From contig JAZNNW010000145.1 in the NCBI GenBank assembly GCA_045580485.1, positions 24,636-88,635 on the forward strand: a DNA stretch of 64,000 nucleotides. Reading direction: 5' to 3'. The notes under the pieces are model-generated. The model saw only the letters and a program-made list of their open reading frames with translations, was not told the origin of the DNA and searched no databases. Shown in pieces: positions 33,927 through 43,332 of the stretch. Numbering within the stretch: position 1 is the first letter of the stretch; each line of letters starts with the position of its first letter. A program made the position numbers and the translations under genes. This DNA comes from Avoscillospira sp045580485. GTDB taxonomy: Bacteria > Bacillota > Clostridia > Oscillospirales > Oscillospiraceae.

Positions 33927-34313
33927 ATGAAAAAACTGACTGTGAAAAAGGGCGCTGAGTGCATGGCATGTCTGGAATGTGTCCGTGCCTGCTCCAATGC
34001 TTTCTATAAGGAATTTGATCCCGACAAGTCCTGCATCCAGATCGTGGATTTCAAGGGTAAGGCCAAGCCTATGGTCTGTGTCCAGTGCGGTAAGTGCGCC
34101 ACTGTTTGCGAATACGGCGCCATCACCCAGAATCCTAAGGGTGTCTATATGATCAATAAGAAGCTCTGCGTCGGCTGCGGCAAGTGCAAAGATATCTGCC
34201 CATTCCATGTTCTGGTCAAGGCAGAGGACGCACCCAACGCCTCCAAGTGCATCGCCTGCGGCATCTGCGTCAAGGCTTGCCCCATGGAGATTCTGGAAGT
34301 CGTCGAAAAGTAA
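33927..34313 (+). CDS. Polyferredoxin with four 4Fe-4S motifs
   Basis: 128 residues with four CxxCxxCxxxC motifs (CMACLECVRAC, CVQCGKCATVC, CVGCGKCKDIC, CIACGICVKAC), enough for four 4Fe-4S clusters, as in HycB/CooF-type electron carriers. Start at ATG 33927 with AGGGGAG. It is a single-gene unit with its own promoter and terminator, and no adjacent redox enzyme tells its partner. Confidence 0.85.
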   Translation: MKKLTVKKGAECMACLECVRACSNAFYKEFDPDKSCIQIVDFKGKAKPMVCVQCGKCATVCEYGAITQNPKGVYMINKKLCVGCGKCKDICPFHVLVKAEDAPNASKCIACGICVKACPMEILEVVEK

Positions 34314-34327
34314 TACATAAACTGACT

Positions 34328-34365
34328 AAAAATATGCGTAGAGTTACCCTCTACGCATATTTTGT
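34328..34365 (+). terminator. Terminator after the polyferredoxin gene
   Basis: AAATATGCGTAGAG pairs with CTCTACGCATATTT around TTACC, followed by TTTTG. Confidence 0.75.
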
Positions 34366-34389
34366 ATATTCGGATAGGGAGTGAGCCCT

Positions 34390-35502
34390 TTGAAATTCTT
34401 ACATTTATCTGATCTGCATCTGGGCAGACGGCTCTATGATGCCTCTTTGCTGGAAGATCAGCATTTTATACTGCAGCAGATTTTGGAGCTGTTGGACAGC
34501 CAAGGTGCCGATGCTGTACTTCTGGCAGGGGATATCTATGACAAATCCATTCCTTCTGCAGAGGCGGTGCGGCTGTTGGACTGGTTTTTGACCCAGTTGG
34601 CGCAGCGGGAAAAGCCTGTGTTTATGGTCAGCGGTAACCATGACAGTGCTGAACGAATTGCCTTTGGTGCGCAGCTGCTGGATGGGAAAGGCGTGTATGT
34701 GTCTCCTGTTTTGGAGGCGGTGACAGAACCTGTGACCCTCTATGATGCGTATGGCCCTGTCCATATTTATTTGCTGCCTTTTGTGAAGCCTGTCCATGTC
34801 CGCAGAGTATTCCCGGAGGCGGAGATCGGTGACTATACGCAAGCGGTGGAAGCTGTGGTAAAAGCCTGGTCCCCCAACGAAAAGGAACGGAATATTCTGG
34901 TTGCCCATCAGCTTGTCACCGGTGCCGTGAGAAGCGAATCGGAGACTGTCTCCATTGGCGGTCTGGATGATGTTTCGGCAGAGGTTTTTGCACCTTTTGA
35001 TTATGTGGCACTGGGGCATCTCCATGGGGCGCAGTCTGTATGCAGAGAGACAGTCCGCTACTGCGGAACGCCTTTGGCGTATTCTTTCTCGGAGGAAGAA
35101 CAGCGATCCGTTACATGGGTGGAATTGGGTGAGAAGGGGCAGGTTTTCGTGACACAAACACCGCTGAATCCGCTGCATCCTGTTCGCACGCTCAAGAGCA
35201 CTTTTGAAGAGCTGATGAAAGATACTTCGGAAGATTATCTGCGTGTGGTTCTGAAGGATGAGGAGGATGTTCCTTATGCCATGACACGGCTGCGCCATCG
35301 CTATCCCAATCTCCTGCGGTTGGAGTATGACAACGTTCGTACCAGGGCTCAGTCGCAGCTGGAGCCTTTAGGCGATCCGGGGCTTTCGCCTCTGCAACTG
35401 CTGGAGGATTTCTACCGTTCCCGGAACAATCAGCCCATGTCAGATGACCTTCGGAAGATCGCAAAGACATGGATGGAAGAGATTTGGGAGGATTCCCTAT
35501 GA
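34390..35502 (+). CDS. sbcD: Exonuclease SbcD
   Basis: 370 residues starting at TTG 34390 (MKFLHLSDLHLGRRL), because AGGGAG is 8 bases before it; the in-frame GTG 34381 abuts the site. Metallophosphatase motifs: DLHLG, AGDIYD, SGNHD, VAHQ and GHLHG. It forms the SbcCD nuclease that opens hairpins and blocked DNA ends. The stop overlaps the sbcC start (ATGA). Confidence 0.93.
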   Translation: MKFLHLSDLHLGRRLYDASLLEDQHFILQQILELLDSQGADAVLLAGDIYDKSIPSAEAVRLLDWFLTQLAQREKPVFMVSGNHDSAERIAFGAQLLDGKGVYVSPVLEAVTEPVTLYDAYGPVHIYLLPFVKPVHVRRVFPEAEIGDYTQAVEAVVKAWSPNEKERNILVAHQLVTGAVRSESETVSIGGLDDVSAEVFAPFDYVALGHLHGAQSVCRETVRYCGTPLAYSFSEEEQRSVTWVELGEKGQVFVTQTPLNPLHPVRTLKSTFEELMKDTSEDYLRVVLKDEEDVPYAMTRLRHRYPNLLRLEYDNVRTRAQSQLEPLGDPGLSPLQLLEDFYRSRNNQPMSDDLRKIAKTWMEEIWEDSL

Positions 35503-38240
35503 GACCTTTAAAACTGACCATCAGCGCCTTTGGCCCCTATGGGGGACAGGTGGTGCTGGAAATGGAAAAACTGGGCAGCAGGGGCTTGTATCTGATCACC
35601 GGTGATACCGGTGCAGGCAAGACGACCATCTTTGATGCCATTTGCTTTGCCCTTTATGGCGAAGCCAGCGGAAGCAACCGCCGGTCGGATATGCTGCGCA
35701 GCAACTTTGCCGATGCCAAGACTCCAACTTTTGTGGAACTGGAATTCTCCTGCGGCGGTAAGGTGTACTCAATTCGCCGCAGTCCGGAATATGAGAGACC
35801 CAAGGAACGGGGCGTAGGTGTCACCACGCAGAAAGCGGAGGCACTTTTGACATTCCCTGATGACAGACAGCCTCTGACCAAGTGGAAAGAGGTCACTGCT
35901 GCTGTTACAGAACTGATCGGTCTGGATCGGGAACAGTTTTCTCAGATTGCAATGATCGCCCAAGGTGATTTTCTTCATCTGCTTCTGGCAAAGACGGAAG
36001 AACGGAGCAAAATTTTCCGTGAGATCTTCCATACTGGCCGTTATCAGCGCTTTCAGGAGCGGGTTCGGCAGGAGGCGTCTGCTCTTCGGGCGGATTATGA
36101 GAATCTCCAAAGAAGCATGGAGCAATATGTCCTCGGTATTCAGTGTGATCCTGCAAGATTGGAAACAGTCACCGCAGAAGATGGCGCTCTGGAGTTGCTG
36201 TCGGAACTGCTGCATGAGGATGAATTGCTACGGCAAGAAGCCGACAGGAAGATTGCCGAGCAGGAAACTGCCATTCAAAATCTGGACGGTCAGCTGACCC
36301 AGGCGGAACTGTCAGAGAAAAAGCGAATGGAACTGGCAGCTCTGCAAAAGCAGCTGGCCGAATTGCAAGGGGAACTGGAACGAAAAAAACTGGAACTGGA
36401 TGCCTGTAGAGAGGATGAAGCACAGGCAAAGGCCCTGTACTTGCAGGCGGAGACCCTTCGGCAGATGCTTCCGCAGTATGACCGGCTGGCAGAATTGCAG
36501 ATGCGATATGGGACTCTGCAGCGGCAGATTTCCGATGGAAAGATGCGGCAAGCACAGGCAAAGGAAGATGCCCGTCGCTATCAAAGTGCAGTTGCGGAAA
36601 TTGAATCGGAAACCCAGATTCTTTTGGAAACTGTGCAGAAAATCAACAATCTGGAAACAAGTGTCCAGGCAATGATCACCCGTTCCGAAAACTTAAAGCA
36701 ACTGAAAGAGGCCGGAAGGAAACTTCAATTGTCACAGGCATCTTTGGAATGTGGACAGAGAGAATACCTGCTGGCAAGAGAAGAAGCAGACCGGCTGAAC
36801 CGATCCTGCAGTGATATGGAGCGCCTGTTTTTGGATCAGCAGGCTGGTATTCTGGCTGCAGCTCTTGTGGAAGGAGAGGCCTGTCCCGTTTGCGGTTCTG
36901 TCCATCACCCCGATCCTGCTCAAATGGCGGCCCATGCACCTACGCAGGCAGCCTTGGAACAGGAACGAAGAAATCTGGAGAAAGCCAATAGACGTAGAGA
37001 ACATGCCAGTGAGGAGGCACACCGCCTTCATGCACAGACAGAGGCTTCCCAGCAGCATTTCCTTCAGCTGGCAGCTGCTGTTCTGAATGTGGAGGAAGAG
37101 ACTGCGGTTTGGAATTGTCTTGAAAGCGAAGAACAGGCAATCAAAGAGAACCTGACACAGCTGAACACTCAACTGAGCACGGCTGTTCAGAAGCGGCAGC
37201 AGCTTGAAAACCGACAGGTACGCCTGGAGGAATTCCGTCATGCAATGAAGACTGCTGTCGAACAATCGCAGAAGGCAGAGGTGGAACTGTCGGCCTGGGC
37301 AGCGGAGCAGATGGTTTTGCAGACAGAGATTGAGAACCGAAAAAGAACCCTTTTACATCCGACCCGAAAGCTGGCAGAGGATGAAGTGCGGAGTTTGACT
37401 GCGCAGTCAGAAGCCTTGATGAAAAAGCTGGAAGCAGCACAGGAGAATCACAAGAAAACGGAACAGCGTATTCATAATTGTAAAGCTCAAGCTGTTTTGC
37501 TGGAACAGCAGTTGTCTGAGCTTCCAAAGCTTGATTTGATTGAACTGCGTCAGCAGCGTAGTTTGTTGTCAGAAAATCGAAGCCGGAATTTGGAGAAGCG
37601 GGAACTGCTGTCCCACCGCCTTGCTGCCAACAGGGACATTCAAAATCGACTGCAGAAAGGCTGTGAAAAACTGAGAAAGACCGGTGAGGTCTGGACCATG
37701 GTTCGCAGCCTTTCGGAGACGGTCAACGGTGCCATCAGCGGCAAGGAAAAAATCATGCTGGAGACCTATGTGCAGATGACATTCTTTGACCGTGTGCTGC
37801 GCAGAGCCAATGTACGCCTGCTGGAAATGACAGGGGGGAGGTATACCCTGCAGCGGCGCAGCGAAGCAAATCTCCGCAGCCAGTCCGGTCTGGAATTGGA
37901 TGTCGTGGATCATGGGACCGGTATGGCAAGAAGCGCCGCCTCGCTCTCCGGCGGTGAGTCTTTCCAGGCATCACTGAGCCTTGCGCTTGGTATGTCTGAT
38001 GAACTGCAGCCCATAGGAGGTGTGCGTTTGGAGACTCTTTTTGTGGATGAAGGCTTCGGCTCTCTGGATGATGAAGCACTGCGGCAGGCCATGCAGACCC
38101 TGCAAGGCCTTTCTGAAGGGGAACGGCTGGTCGGAATCATTTCCCATGTGGATCTGCTGAAGCAGTGGGTGGATCGTCAGATCAGAGTTATACGGCAGCC
38201 GGATGGACAGAGCCTTGTCAGGATTTGTCTTGAGAGATAA
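35499..38240 (+). CDS. sbcC: Exonuclease SbcC (SMC-like ATPase)
   Basis: 913 residues. Walker A TGDTGAGKTTI near the N-terminus, long coiled coils on both sides of a zinc hook (ACPVCGSVHHP, about residue 465), and a C-terminal ABC signature LSGGESFQASLSLALGM with Walker B LFVDEGFGSLD. It is the ATPase partner of SbcD. ATG 35499 is chosen by the ATGA overlap and the typical MRPLKLTISAFGPYGG start. Confidence 0.93.
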   Translation: MRPLKLTISAFGPYGGQVVLEMEKLGSRGLYLITGDTGAGKTTIFDAICFALYGEASGSNRRSDMLRSNFADAKTPTFVELEFSCGGKVYSIRRSPEYERPKERGVGVTTQKAEALLTFPDDRQPLTKWKEVTAAVTELIGLDREQFSQIAMIAQGDFLHLLLAKTEERSKIFREIFHTGRYQRFQERVRQEASALRADYENLQRSMEQYVLGIQCDPARLETVTAEDGALELLSELLHEDELLRQEADRKIAEQETAIQNLDGQLTQAELSEKKRMELAALQKQLAELQGELERKKLELDACREDEAQAKALYLQAETLRQMLPQYDRLAELQMRYGTLQRQISDGKMRQAQAKEDARRYQSAVAEIESETQILLETVQKINNLETSVQAMITRSENLKQLKEAGRKLQLSQASLECGQREYLLAREEADRLNRSCSDMERLFLDQQAGILAAALVEGEACPVCGSVHHPDPAQMAAHAPTQAALEQERRNLEKANRRREHASEEAHRLHAQTEASQQHFLQLAAAVLNVEEETAVWNCLESEEQAIKENLTQLNTQLSTAVQKRQQLENRQVRLEEFRHAMKTAVEQSQKAEVELSAWAAEQMVLQTEIENRKRTLLHPTRKLAEDEVRSLTAQSEALMKKLEAAQENHKKTEQRIHNCKAQAVLLEQQLSELPKLDLIELRQQRSLLSENRSRNLEKRELLSHRLAANRDIQNRLQKGCEKLRKTGEVWTMVRSLSETVNGAISGKEKIMLETYVQMTFFDRVLRRANVRLLEMTGGRYTLQRRSEANLRSQSGLELDVVDHGTGMARSAASLSGGESFQASLSLALGMSDELQPIGGVRLETLFVDEGFGSLDDEALRQAMQTLQGLSEGERLVGIISHVDLLKQWVDRQIRVIRQPDGQSLVRICLER

Positions 38241-38245
38241 TCTTT

Positions 38246-38292
38246 TGTCGAATCATGTCGAAAACTGTCGGAAAATGTCGAAGGAAGTCGTC
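38246..38292 (+). promoter_or_regulatory. Row of four or five phased Spo0A boxes
   Basis: TGTCGAA at 38246, 38256 and 38276, TGTCGGA at 38266 and a weak AGTCGTC at 38286, each exactly 10 bp apart. TGTCGAA is the known 0A box. They stand 30-75 bp upstream of the -35 of spo0A. Confidence 0.85.
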
Positions 38293-38322
38293 AAAAAGTC
38301 AACTTTTAGTCCATAAAAACTG

Positions 38323-38351
38323 TTGAAAATCATGGATAAATGTGCTAAACT
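38323..38351 (+). promoter_or_regulatory. spo0A promoter
   Basis: TTGAAA (38323-38328), 17-bp spacer, TAAACT (38346-38351), with the 0A boxes upstream. Confidence 0.6.
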
Positions 38352-38427
38352 TGGATTATCGCAGCGATGATGATAGGACAGTGTCTGAAGGAGAATAGAA
38401 TATTAGTTTAGGAGAGGGCTACTTATT

Positions 38428-39219
38428 ATGAATGATCGGAAGAAGATTCTGATTGCTGACAGCAATGAGGAATTCAGTTTCAAATTAAAACAGGAAGTGG
38501 AGAAGGTACCCAATTGGGAGGTCGTCGGTACAGCGGCAGATGGAGAAGAGGCCATTGCGCTGCTGGAAAAAACAACTCCCGATGTAGTCCTGCTGGATCT
38601 GCTTTTGCCGAAGCTGGATGGAATTGCTGTGCTGCGGCGTGCGTCGGAACTGGTGCCGGCGCCGGTGTGCATGGTTCTGACGGGATTCCTGACAGAGTAT
38701 GCTGCCACAGCAGCTGCCGGATTTGGCGTTCGGTATTTTATGACCAAACCCTGCCGTTTCCAAGCTGTGGTGGAGCGCCTCAGTGAGATCTTAAAGGGAG
38801 AGGAAACGGGCAGAAAACAACAGATCCGTCGCGCTGAAGTGAATATCGAAGCCATGGTGACTTCTGTGATTCACGAGATCGGTGTTCCTGCCCATATCAA
38901 AGGATATCAGTATTTAAGAGAGGCCATTAAGATCGCTGTCAATGATATGGAAGTCATCAATGCCATCACGAAGGTGCTTTATCCCCAGGTGGCAAAGGCA
39001 TTTTCCACCACACCTTCCAGAGTGGAGCGAGCCATCCGTCATGCCATCGAGGTGGCTTGGGATCGTGGCGATCTGGAGACCCTGCAGCGGTTCTTCGGGT
39101 ATACAGTCTCCAACACCAAAGGCAAGCCTACCAATTCGGAGTTTATCGCACTCATCGCAGACCGCCTGCAGCTGCAGCTGCGGGAACTGGAGAGGACCGT
39201 GCCTCATCAAATTGGTTAG
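38428..39219 (+). CDS. spo0A: Sporulation master regulator Spo0A
   Basis: 263 residues. An N-terminal receiver (ILIADSNEEF, phospho-acceptor Asp in VVLLDLLLPKLDG, Lys in MTKPC) and the C-terminal Spo0A DNA-binding domain (IHEIGVPAHIKGYQYLREAI, SRVERAIRHAIEVAWDRGD, with KPTNSEFIALIADRL). It starts sporulation when phosphorylated by the phosphorelay. Phased 0A boxes upstream point to autoregulation. The GGAGAGG start context is strong. Confidence 0.97.
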   Translation: MNDRKKILIADSNEEFSFKLKQEVEKVPNWEVVGTAADGEEAIALLEKTTPDVVLLDLLLPKLDGIAVLRRASELVPAPVCMVLTGFLTEYAATAAAGFGVRYFMTKPCRFQAVVERLSEILKGEETGRKQQIRRAEVNIEAMVTSVIHEIGVPAHIKGYQYLREAIKIAVNDMEVINAITKVLYPQVAKAFSTTPSRVERAIRHAIEVAWDRGDLETLQRFFGYTVSNTKGKPTNSEFIALIADRLQLQLRELERTVPHQIG

Positions 39220-39237
39220 TCTCTTAGGGAATAATAA

Positions 39238-39277
39238 GCACGCCTGTTTTATCGTCATTCAGATAAAACAGGCGTGC
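39238..39277. terminator. Bidirectional terminator between spo0A and the ycaO gene
   Basis: A 16-bp perfect stem, GCACGCCTGTTTTATC with its complement, around GTCATTCA. It serves two convergent genes. Confidence 0.8.
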
Positions 39278-39283
39278 TCTCGC

Positions 39284-41125
39284 TTAGTTATTTTGAGTTT
39301 GCGCAATGAGTTGCTGGAAGTGTTCTTTCAGGCGATCGTTGCTCATGGCTTTTTGCTTACTTTGTATCATCCTTGTCAGAGCGGCCATCTGGTTCTTCTT
39401 ACAGGTATTAAATAGCCTGCAAGAGGGTGCACATTTCTCATCACAGTGGAGAGTAAAGGCATCAAACGGATTGTTATTATTTGAAATACAGGAGTACAAC
39501 CATTCTGTGGTTTCGGTGCTATGTAGCATGCTGAGAAGGGAGCGAATATCTTCATCACTGTGCTTGGCTGTTTTAAGAGATAGATATTGCTTAATGCAAA
39601 TCAACTGAGCATCGTCTTCTGTTTGGTTATCTTTTTTATTAAGAAGCAGTAATTGGTTTACATGTTTGATAGTGTCTTTATATCGACCAAGTGTATAAAA
39701 TACATGGGCTAGAGAGGCGTTCATTAAACGTGCATCTTCATTTTTAGAGATTTGAGCAGGGATGTTGGTGAGTTTAGAAAAGGTATGGTTATAGACACCT
39801 CTTTTACCCATCCAAGAAAGGTGCATCATAAAGCCCATAATATCTTCCAACTTAGCGGCAGCGGGATTTTTAAGTACACTGGCGGTGTGGCCTCTGAAAT
39901 GATTGTCGTTATGTCTATTATCCAGTCGATGTAAGAATGTTTCACTGAGACCGGGGATTACTACTTGGTAAGTGGGGAAACCGAGACAAGAGCAATCGCG
40001 AATAAGAATGTCATAACCAAGGTCCTGAATAAATGAAACACATTCCAGTAGCAATGCTTGATTGCCTTTGCTCGAGAAACCGGCAGTCTTAACATAAGTA
40101 AGATCTTTAGATGTCAAAAAGAACTCTGGTTTCTTTTCCGCAGTGCCATAGACCAATTCATTTGCAAGATATTGTAGATCAAAGATGGTTTTATCGGCAG
40201 AATAAAAACTGTCGAACTGAGCAACGCTCTTGATATTTCTTCCTTGGAATGTTTCGGTTAGAGTACGACTGAGTGCAACTTCGAAACTGGGGTAGGCACC
40301 GAAATGGGTATGGTAGCGACCGGTTTTCTGATCAAAAAGGCAGACACAGATCACGGGATATTTTGTTCCAAGTGATCCATCCTTGACAGCGACACGGAAG
40401 CCGTTGGACCGAAGATAAGTAATGATCTCATAGGCTGCCTTGCAAGACTTCAGAATATCCTCAGGTATATCGGGGAGCGGAATCTCCTCGGACAAAATTC
40501 GGAGTTTGTAATGCCGCTCGATAATCTCGCTAATTGCCTGTACAACGGCCTCTTCCATAGTATTGCCTGCAGCACAACCATTTGTGGTATAAACGGCCTC
40601 TCTTAGCACATCTGGAAGATATTCGTTCGATTGTGTATTGAGGCAATAATAAGAGGTGGCAGAGATATTTCCGTTGGAATCTGCATACTGCATCAGAAGG
40701 TCTCTGTTGGATAATCGAATACCAGTCTGTTTATAGAGCGCATCTGTGTAAATAGAATACCATTTTTCATTACGAGATAGCAGCTGATCAATGGGTATCA
40801 TCTCGGCATTCGCACTACGCGCGGGCACTGCTGGATCTTTTTGATGGTCCTCCCGGAAAATATATCCCAACTGCAGACGCTCCATCAATTCACCATAGCC
40901 ACTGGCAAGTGCCAATTCTTTAGTCAGACCTTTTCCGTTTGTGCCGAAAGCAGAACCTACAACACGAACACTTAAAGCAAAACAGTTGGGAACTCCTGAC
41001 TCAAGCCAGTGTTCTTCTGTTTCGATGTGATTTGCCTTGAGAATGGACTTGATCCTCTCTACAGTGTCCAGAGGGTGAGCGTCCTTAAAGGATAATTCTT
41101 TAATAGCGGTAAATTTCTCTTTCAT
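39284..41125 (-). CDS. Stand-alone YcaO-domain protein
   Basis: 613 residues. ATG 41125 (MKEKFTAIKELSF) is chosen for AAAGGAATT before it. YcaO ATP-binding motifs are visible: SGYGELMERLQ, EEAVVQAISEIIER (ExxxExxER) and RTLTETFQGRN. The C-terminal part is helical and TPR-like, as in E. coli YcaO, and ends in a Cys cluster (CDEKCAPSCRLFNTC). YcaO enzymes activate amide backbones for azoline or thioamide formation. No precursor peptide or partner gene is adjacent. The gene is visibly more AT-rich than its neighbours, suggesting transfer. Confidence 0.83.
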   Translation of the reverse strand: MKEKFTAIKELSFKDAHPLDTVERIKSILKANHIETEEHWLESGVPNCFALSVRVVGSAFGTNGKGLTKELALASGYGELMERLQLGYIFREDHQKDPAVPARSANAEMIPIDQLLSRNEKWYSIYTDALYKQTGIRLSNRDLLMQYADSNGNISATSYYCLNTQSNEYLPDVLREAVYTTNGCAAGNTMEEAVVQAISEIIERHYKLRILSEEIPLPDIPEDILKSCKAAYEIITYLRSNGFRVAVKDGSLGTKYPVICVCLFDQKTGRYHTHFGAYPSFEVALSRTLTETFQGRNIKSVAQFDSFYSADKTIFDLQYLANELVYGTAEKKPEFFLTSKDLTYVKTAGFSSKGNQALLLECVSFIQDLGYDILIRDCSCLGFPTYQVVIPGLSETFLHRLDNRHNDNHFRGHTASVLKNPAAAKLEDIMGFMMHLSWMGKRGVYNHTFSKLTNIPAQISKNEDARLMNASLAHVFYTLGRYKDTIKHVNQLLLLNKKDNQTEDDAQLICIKQYLSLKTAKHSDEDIRSLLSMLHSTETTEWLYSCISNNNNPFDAFTLHCDEKCAPSCRLFNTCKKNQMAALTRMIQSKQKAMSNDRLKEHFQQLIAQTQNN

Positions 41126-41176
41126 AGCAATTCCTTTCATACAGTCAAAGAGGTGATTGGTAGTGGGAGTTAAACA

Positions 41177-41554
41177 TTATCGCTTGGCAATGACTTCACA
41201 TTCCACCAATGCGCCCTTGGGGAGATTGGAAACCTCCACGCAGGAGCGGGCGGGGGGATTGGCAGGGAAGTACTCGGCATAGATGCCGTTGAATGTGACA
41301 AACTGGCTCAAATCGGTCATAAACACGGTGGTCTTGACTACATTGGAGAAGTCCAGACCGGCAGCGTTCAAAACAGCTTTGATATTGGAAAACATTTGTC
41401 TGGCCTGTTCTTCGATGCCGCCTTCAACGATCATGCCGGTCTCGGGAACCAGCGGGATCTGACCGGAGCAAAATACGAATTCGCCGCAGTCAATGGCTTG
41501 GGAATAGGGACCTACGGCAGCAGGAGCCTGGTTGGTCTGAATAACCTTGGACAT
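41177..41554 (-). CDS. ridA: RidA family enamine/imine deaminase
   Basis: 125 residues, the full family length. Motifs: PAAVGPYSQAI, FCSGQIPL, the conserved Arg near the end (NPPARSCVEVSNLPKGALVE) and the C-terminal EC motif. It hydrolyses reactive enamines made by PLP enzymes. An ordinary gene with AGGAGG upstream. Confidence 0.93.
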   Translation of the reverse strand: MSKVIQTNQAPAAVGPYSQAIDCGEFVFCSGQIPLVPETGMIVEGGIEEQARQMFSNIKAVLNAAGLDFSNVVKTTVFMTDLSQFVTFNGIYAEYFPANPPARSCVEVSNLPKGALVECEVIAKR

Positions 41555-41596
41555 AGTAAAAACCTCCTAAGTTAACATAAGAAAATTATTTGCAAC

Positions 41597-43195
41597 TTAC
41601 TGGCGTTGGAATTTCCAATCCAGATACTCGTCATAGGTGCCCATACGGTCGATGATGGAGCCGTCGGGCTGGAATTCGATGATGCGGTTGGCAACGGACT
41701 GGAGCATTTCGTGGTCGTGGGTGGCCAGAAGAATATTGCCGGGGAAGGCAATGAGACCCTTGTTGACAGCCTGAATGGACTCCATGTCCAGATGGTTGGT
41801 GGGCTGATCCATCAGTACCACATTGGCACCGGAAAGCATCATCTTAGAGAGCATACAGCGGACTTTCTCACCGCCGGAAAGGACATGAACGGGCTTAAAG
41901 GCATCTTCGCCGGAGAACAGCATTCTGCCAAGGAAGCCACGGAGATAGACATCATCCTTCTTGGTGGAAAAATCACGGATCCAGTCCACCAGAGATTCCT
42001 CGTGACCTTCAAAATATTCGGTGTTGTCTTTTGGCAGATAAGTCTGACTGGTGGTCTGACCCCACTTGACAGAACCTTCGTCCGGCTCCATTTCACCCAT
42101 GAGAATTTTGAACATGACGGTCTGTGCCAGTTCGTTTTCGCCGACAAAACCGATCTTGTCACCCTTTTTCAAGTTGAAGGTGACCTTATCCAACAGCTTA
42201 ACGCCGTCCACGGTCTTGGAAACATCAGTGACGAACAGAATATCCTTACCCACTTCACGCTCAGGGGAGAAGCCCACGAAGGGATAACGGCGGGAGGAGG
42301 CAGGCATTTCTTCAATGGTCAGCTTGTCCAGGAGCTTTCTTCTGGAGGTTGCCTGCTTGCTCTTGGCCTTGTTGGCTGCGAAACGGGCAATAAAGGTCTG
42401 CAGTTCCTCGATTTTTTCTGCATTGCGCTTGTTTTTGTTCTTAATGAGGCTCTGAATCAGCTGAGAGGACTCATACCAGAAATCATAGTTGCCCACATAC
42501 ATCTTGATCTTGCCGTAGTCGATATCCACAATGTGGGTGCAGACCGTGTTGAGGAAGTGACGGTCGTGGCTCACCACGATGACGGTGCCTTCGTAATCCA
42601 GCAGGAAATCTTCCAGCCAGTTGATGGCTTCGATATCCAGGTTGTTGGTGGGCTCGTCCAGCATGATGATATCGGGCTTGCCGAACAAAGCTCTTGCCAA
42701 AAGAACCTTCACCTTCAGACGGGGATCGGTGTCACCCATGAGATCATAATGCAGCTCCACAGGGACACCCAGACCCTGCAGGATGCGGCTGGCATCGGAC
42801 TCTGCTTCCCAGCCGTCCATTTCGGCAAATTCTGCCTCCAGTTCGGCGGCACGGAGACCGTCCTCCTCGGAGAAATCCTCCTTGGCGTAGAGGGCGTCCT
42901 TTTCCTGCATGACGGCATAGAGCTTTTCGTTGCCCTGAATGACTGTATCCATAACGGTCAGAGCATCATACTGGAACTGATCCTGTTTCAGAACGGACAT
43001 ACGCACATCGGGCTGAATGGAAACATGACCGGTGGTGCTGTCCAGATCACCGGAGAGGACTTTCAGAAAAGTGGATTTACCTGCACCATTGGCACCAATA
43101 ATGCCGTAGCAGTTACCGGCCACAAACTGCAGGTCCACCTGCTTGAACAAAACGCTTCCGCCGAACTGGACGGAGAGATTGCTAACTGTGATCAT
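41597..43195 (-). CDS. ABC-F ATPase, YkpA/YbiT-like
   Basis: 532 residues with two nucleotide-binding domains and the ABC-F linker (about 240-310). First domain: Walker A GANGAGKST and Walker B IIMLDEPTNNLD, but no LSGGQ (it reads DPRLKVKVLLARALF). Second domain: degenerate Walker A GENELAQTV, signature LSGGEKVR and VLMDQPTNHLD. ABC-F proteins act on ribosomes. Only one of the two ATP sites looks complete. The subfamily is known to deviate. Confidence 0.9.
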   Translation of the reverse strand: MITVSNLSVQFGGSVLFKQVDLQFVAGNCYGIIGANGAGKSTFLKVLSGDLDSTTGHVSIQPDVRMSVLKQDQFQYDALTVMDTVIQGNEKLYAVMQEKDALYAKEDFSEEDGLRAAELEAEFAEMDGWEAESDASRILQGLGVPVELHYDLMGDTDPRLKVKVLLARALFGKPDIIMLDEPTNNLDIEAINWLEDFLLDYEGTVIVVSHDRHFLNTVCTHIVDIDYGKIKMYVGNYDFWYESSQLIQSLIKNKNKRNAEKIEELQTFIARFAANKAKSKQATSRRKLLDKLTIEEMPASSRRYPFVGFSPEREVGKDILFVTDVSKTVDGVKLLDKVTFNLKKGDKIGFVGENELAQTVMFKILMGEMEPDEGSVKWGQTTSQTYLPKDNTEYFEGHEESLVDWIRDFSTKKDDVYLRGFLGRMLFSGEDAFKPVHVLSGGEKVRCMLSKMMLSGANVVLMDQPTNHLDMESIQAVNKGLIAFPGNILLATHDHEMLQSVANRIIEFQPDGSIIDRMGTYDEYLDWKFQRQ

Positions 43196-43332
43196 AGAAG
43201 TCTTACCTCACATAATTATTCTATCATAATATATCATACGAAGGCTCAAAACTCAATGAAAATCGTGTTTTTAGAAATATATATTGTTCAGTTGGTAGCT
43301 GTGTGATAAAATCAAATAAAGGAGAGATGACC

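Noticed and set aside
41606..43306. 566-codon plus-strand ORF opposite the ABC-F gene
   Set aside because: The minus strand carries clear Walker and signature motifs. The plus frame has no domain.
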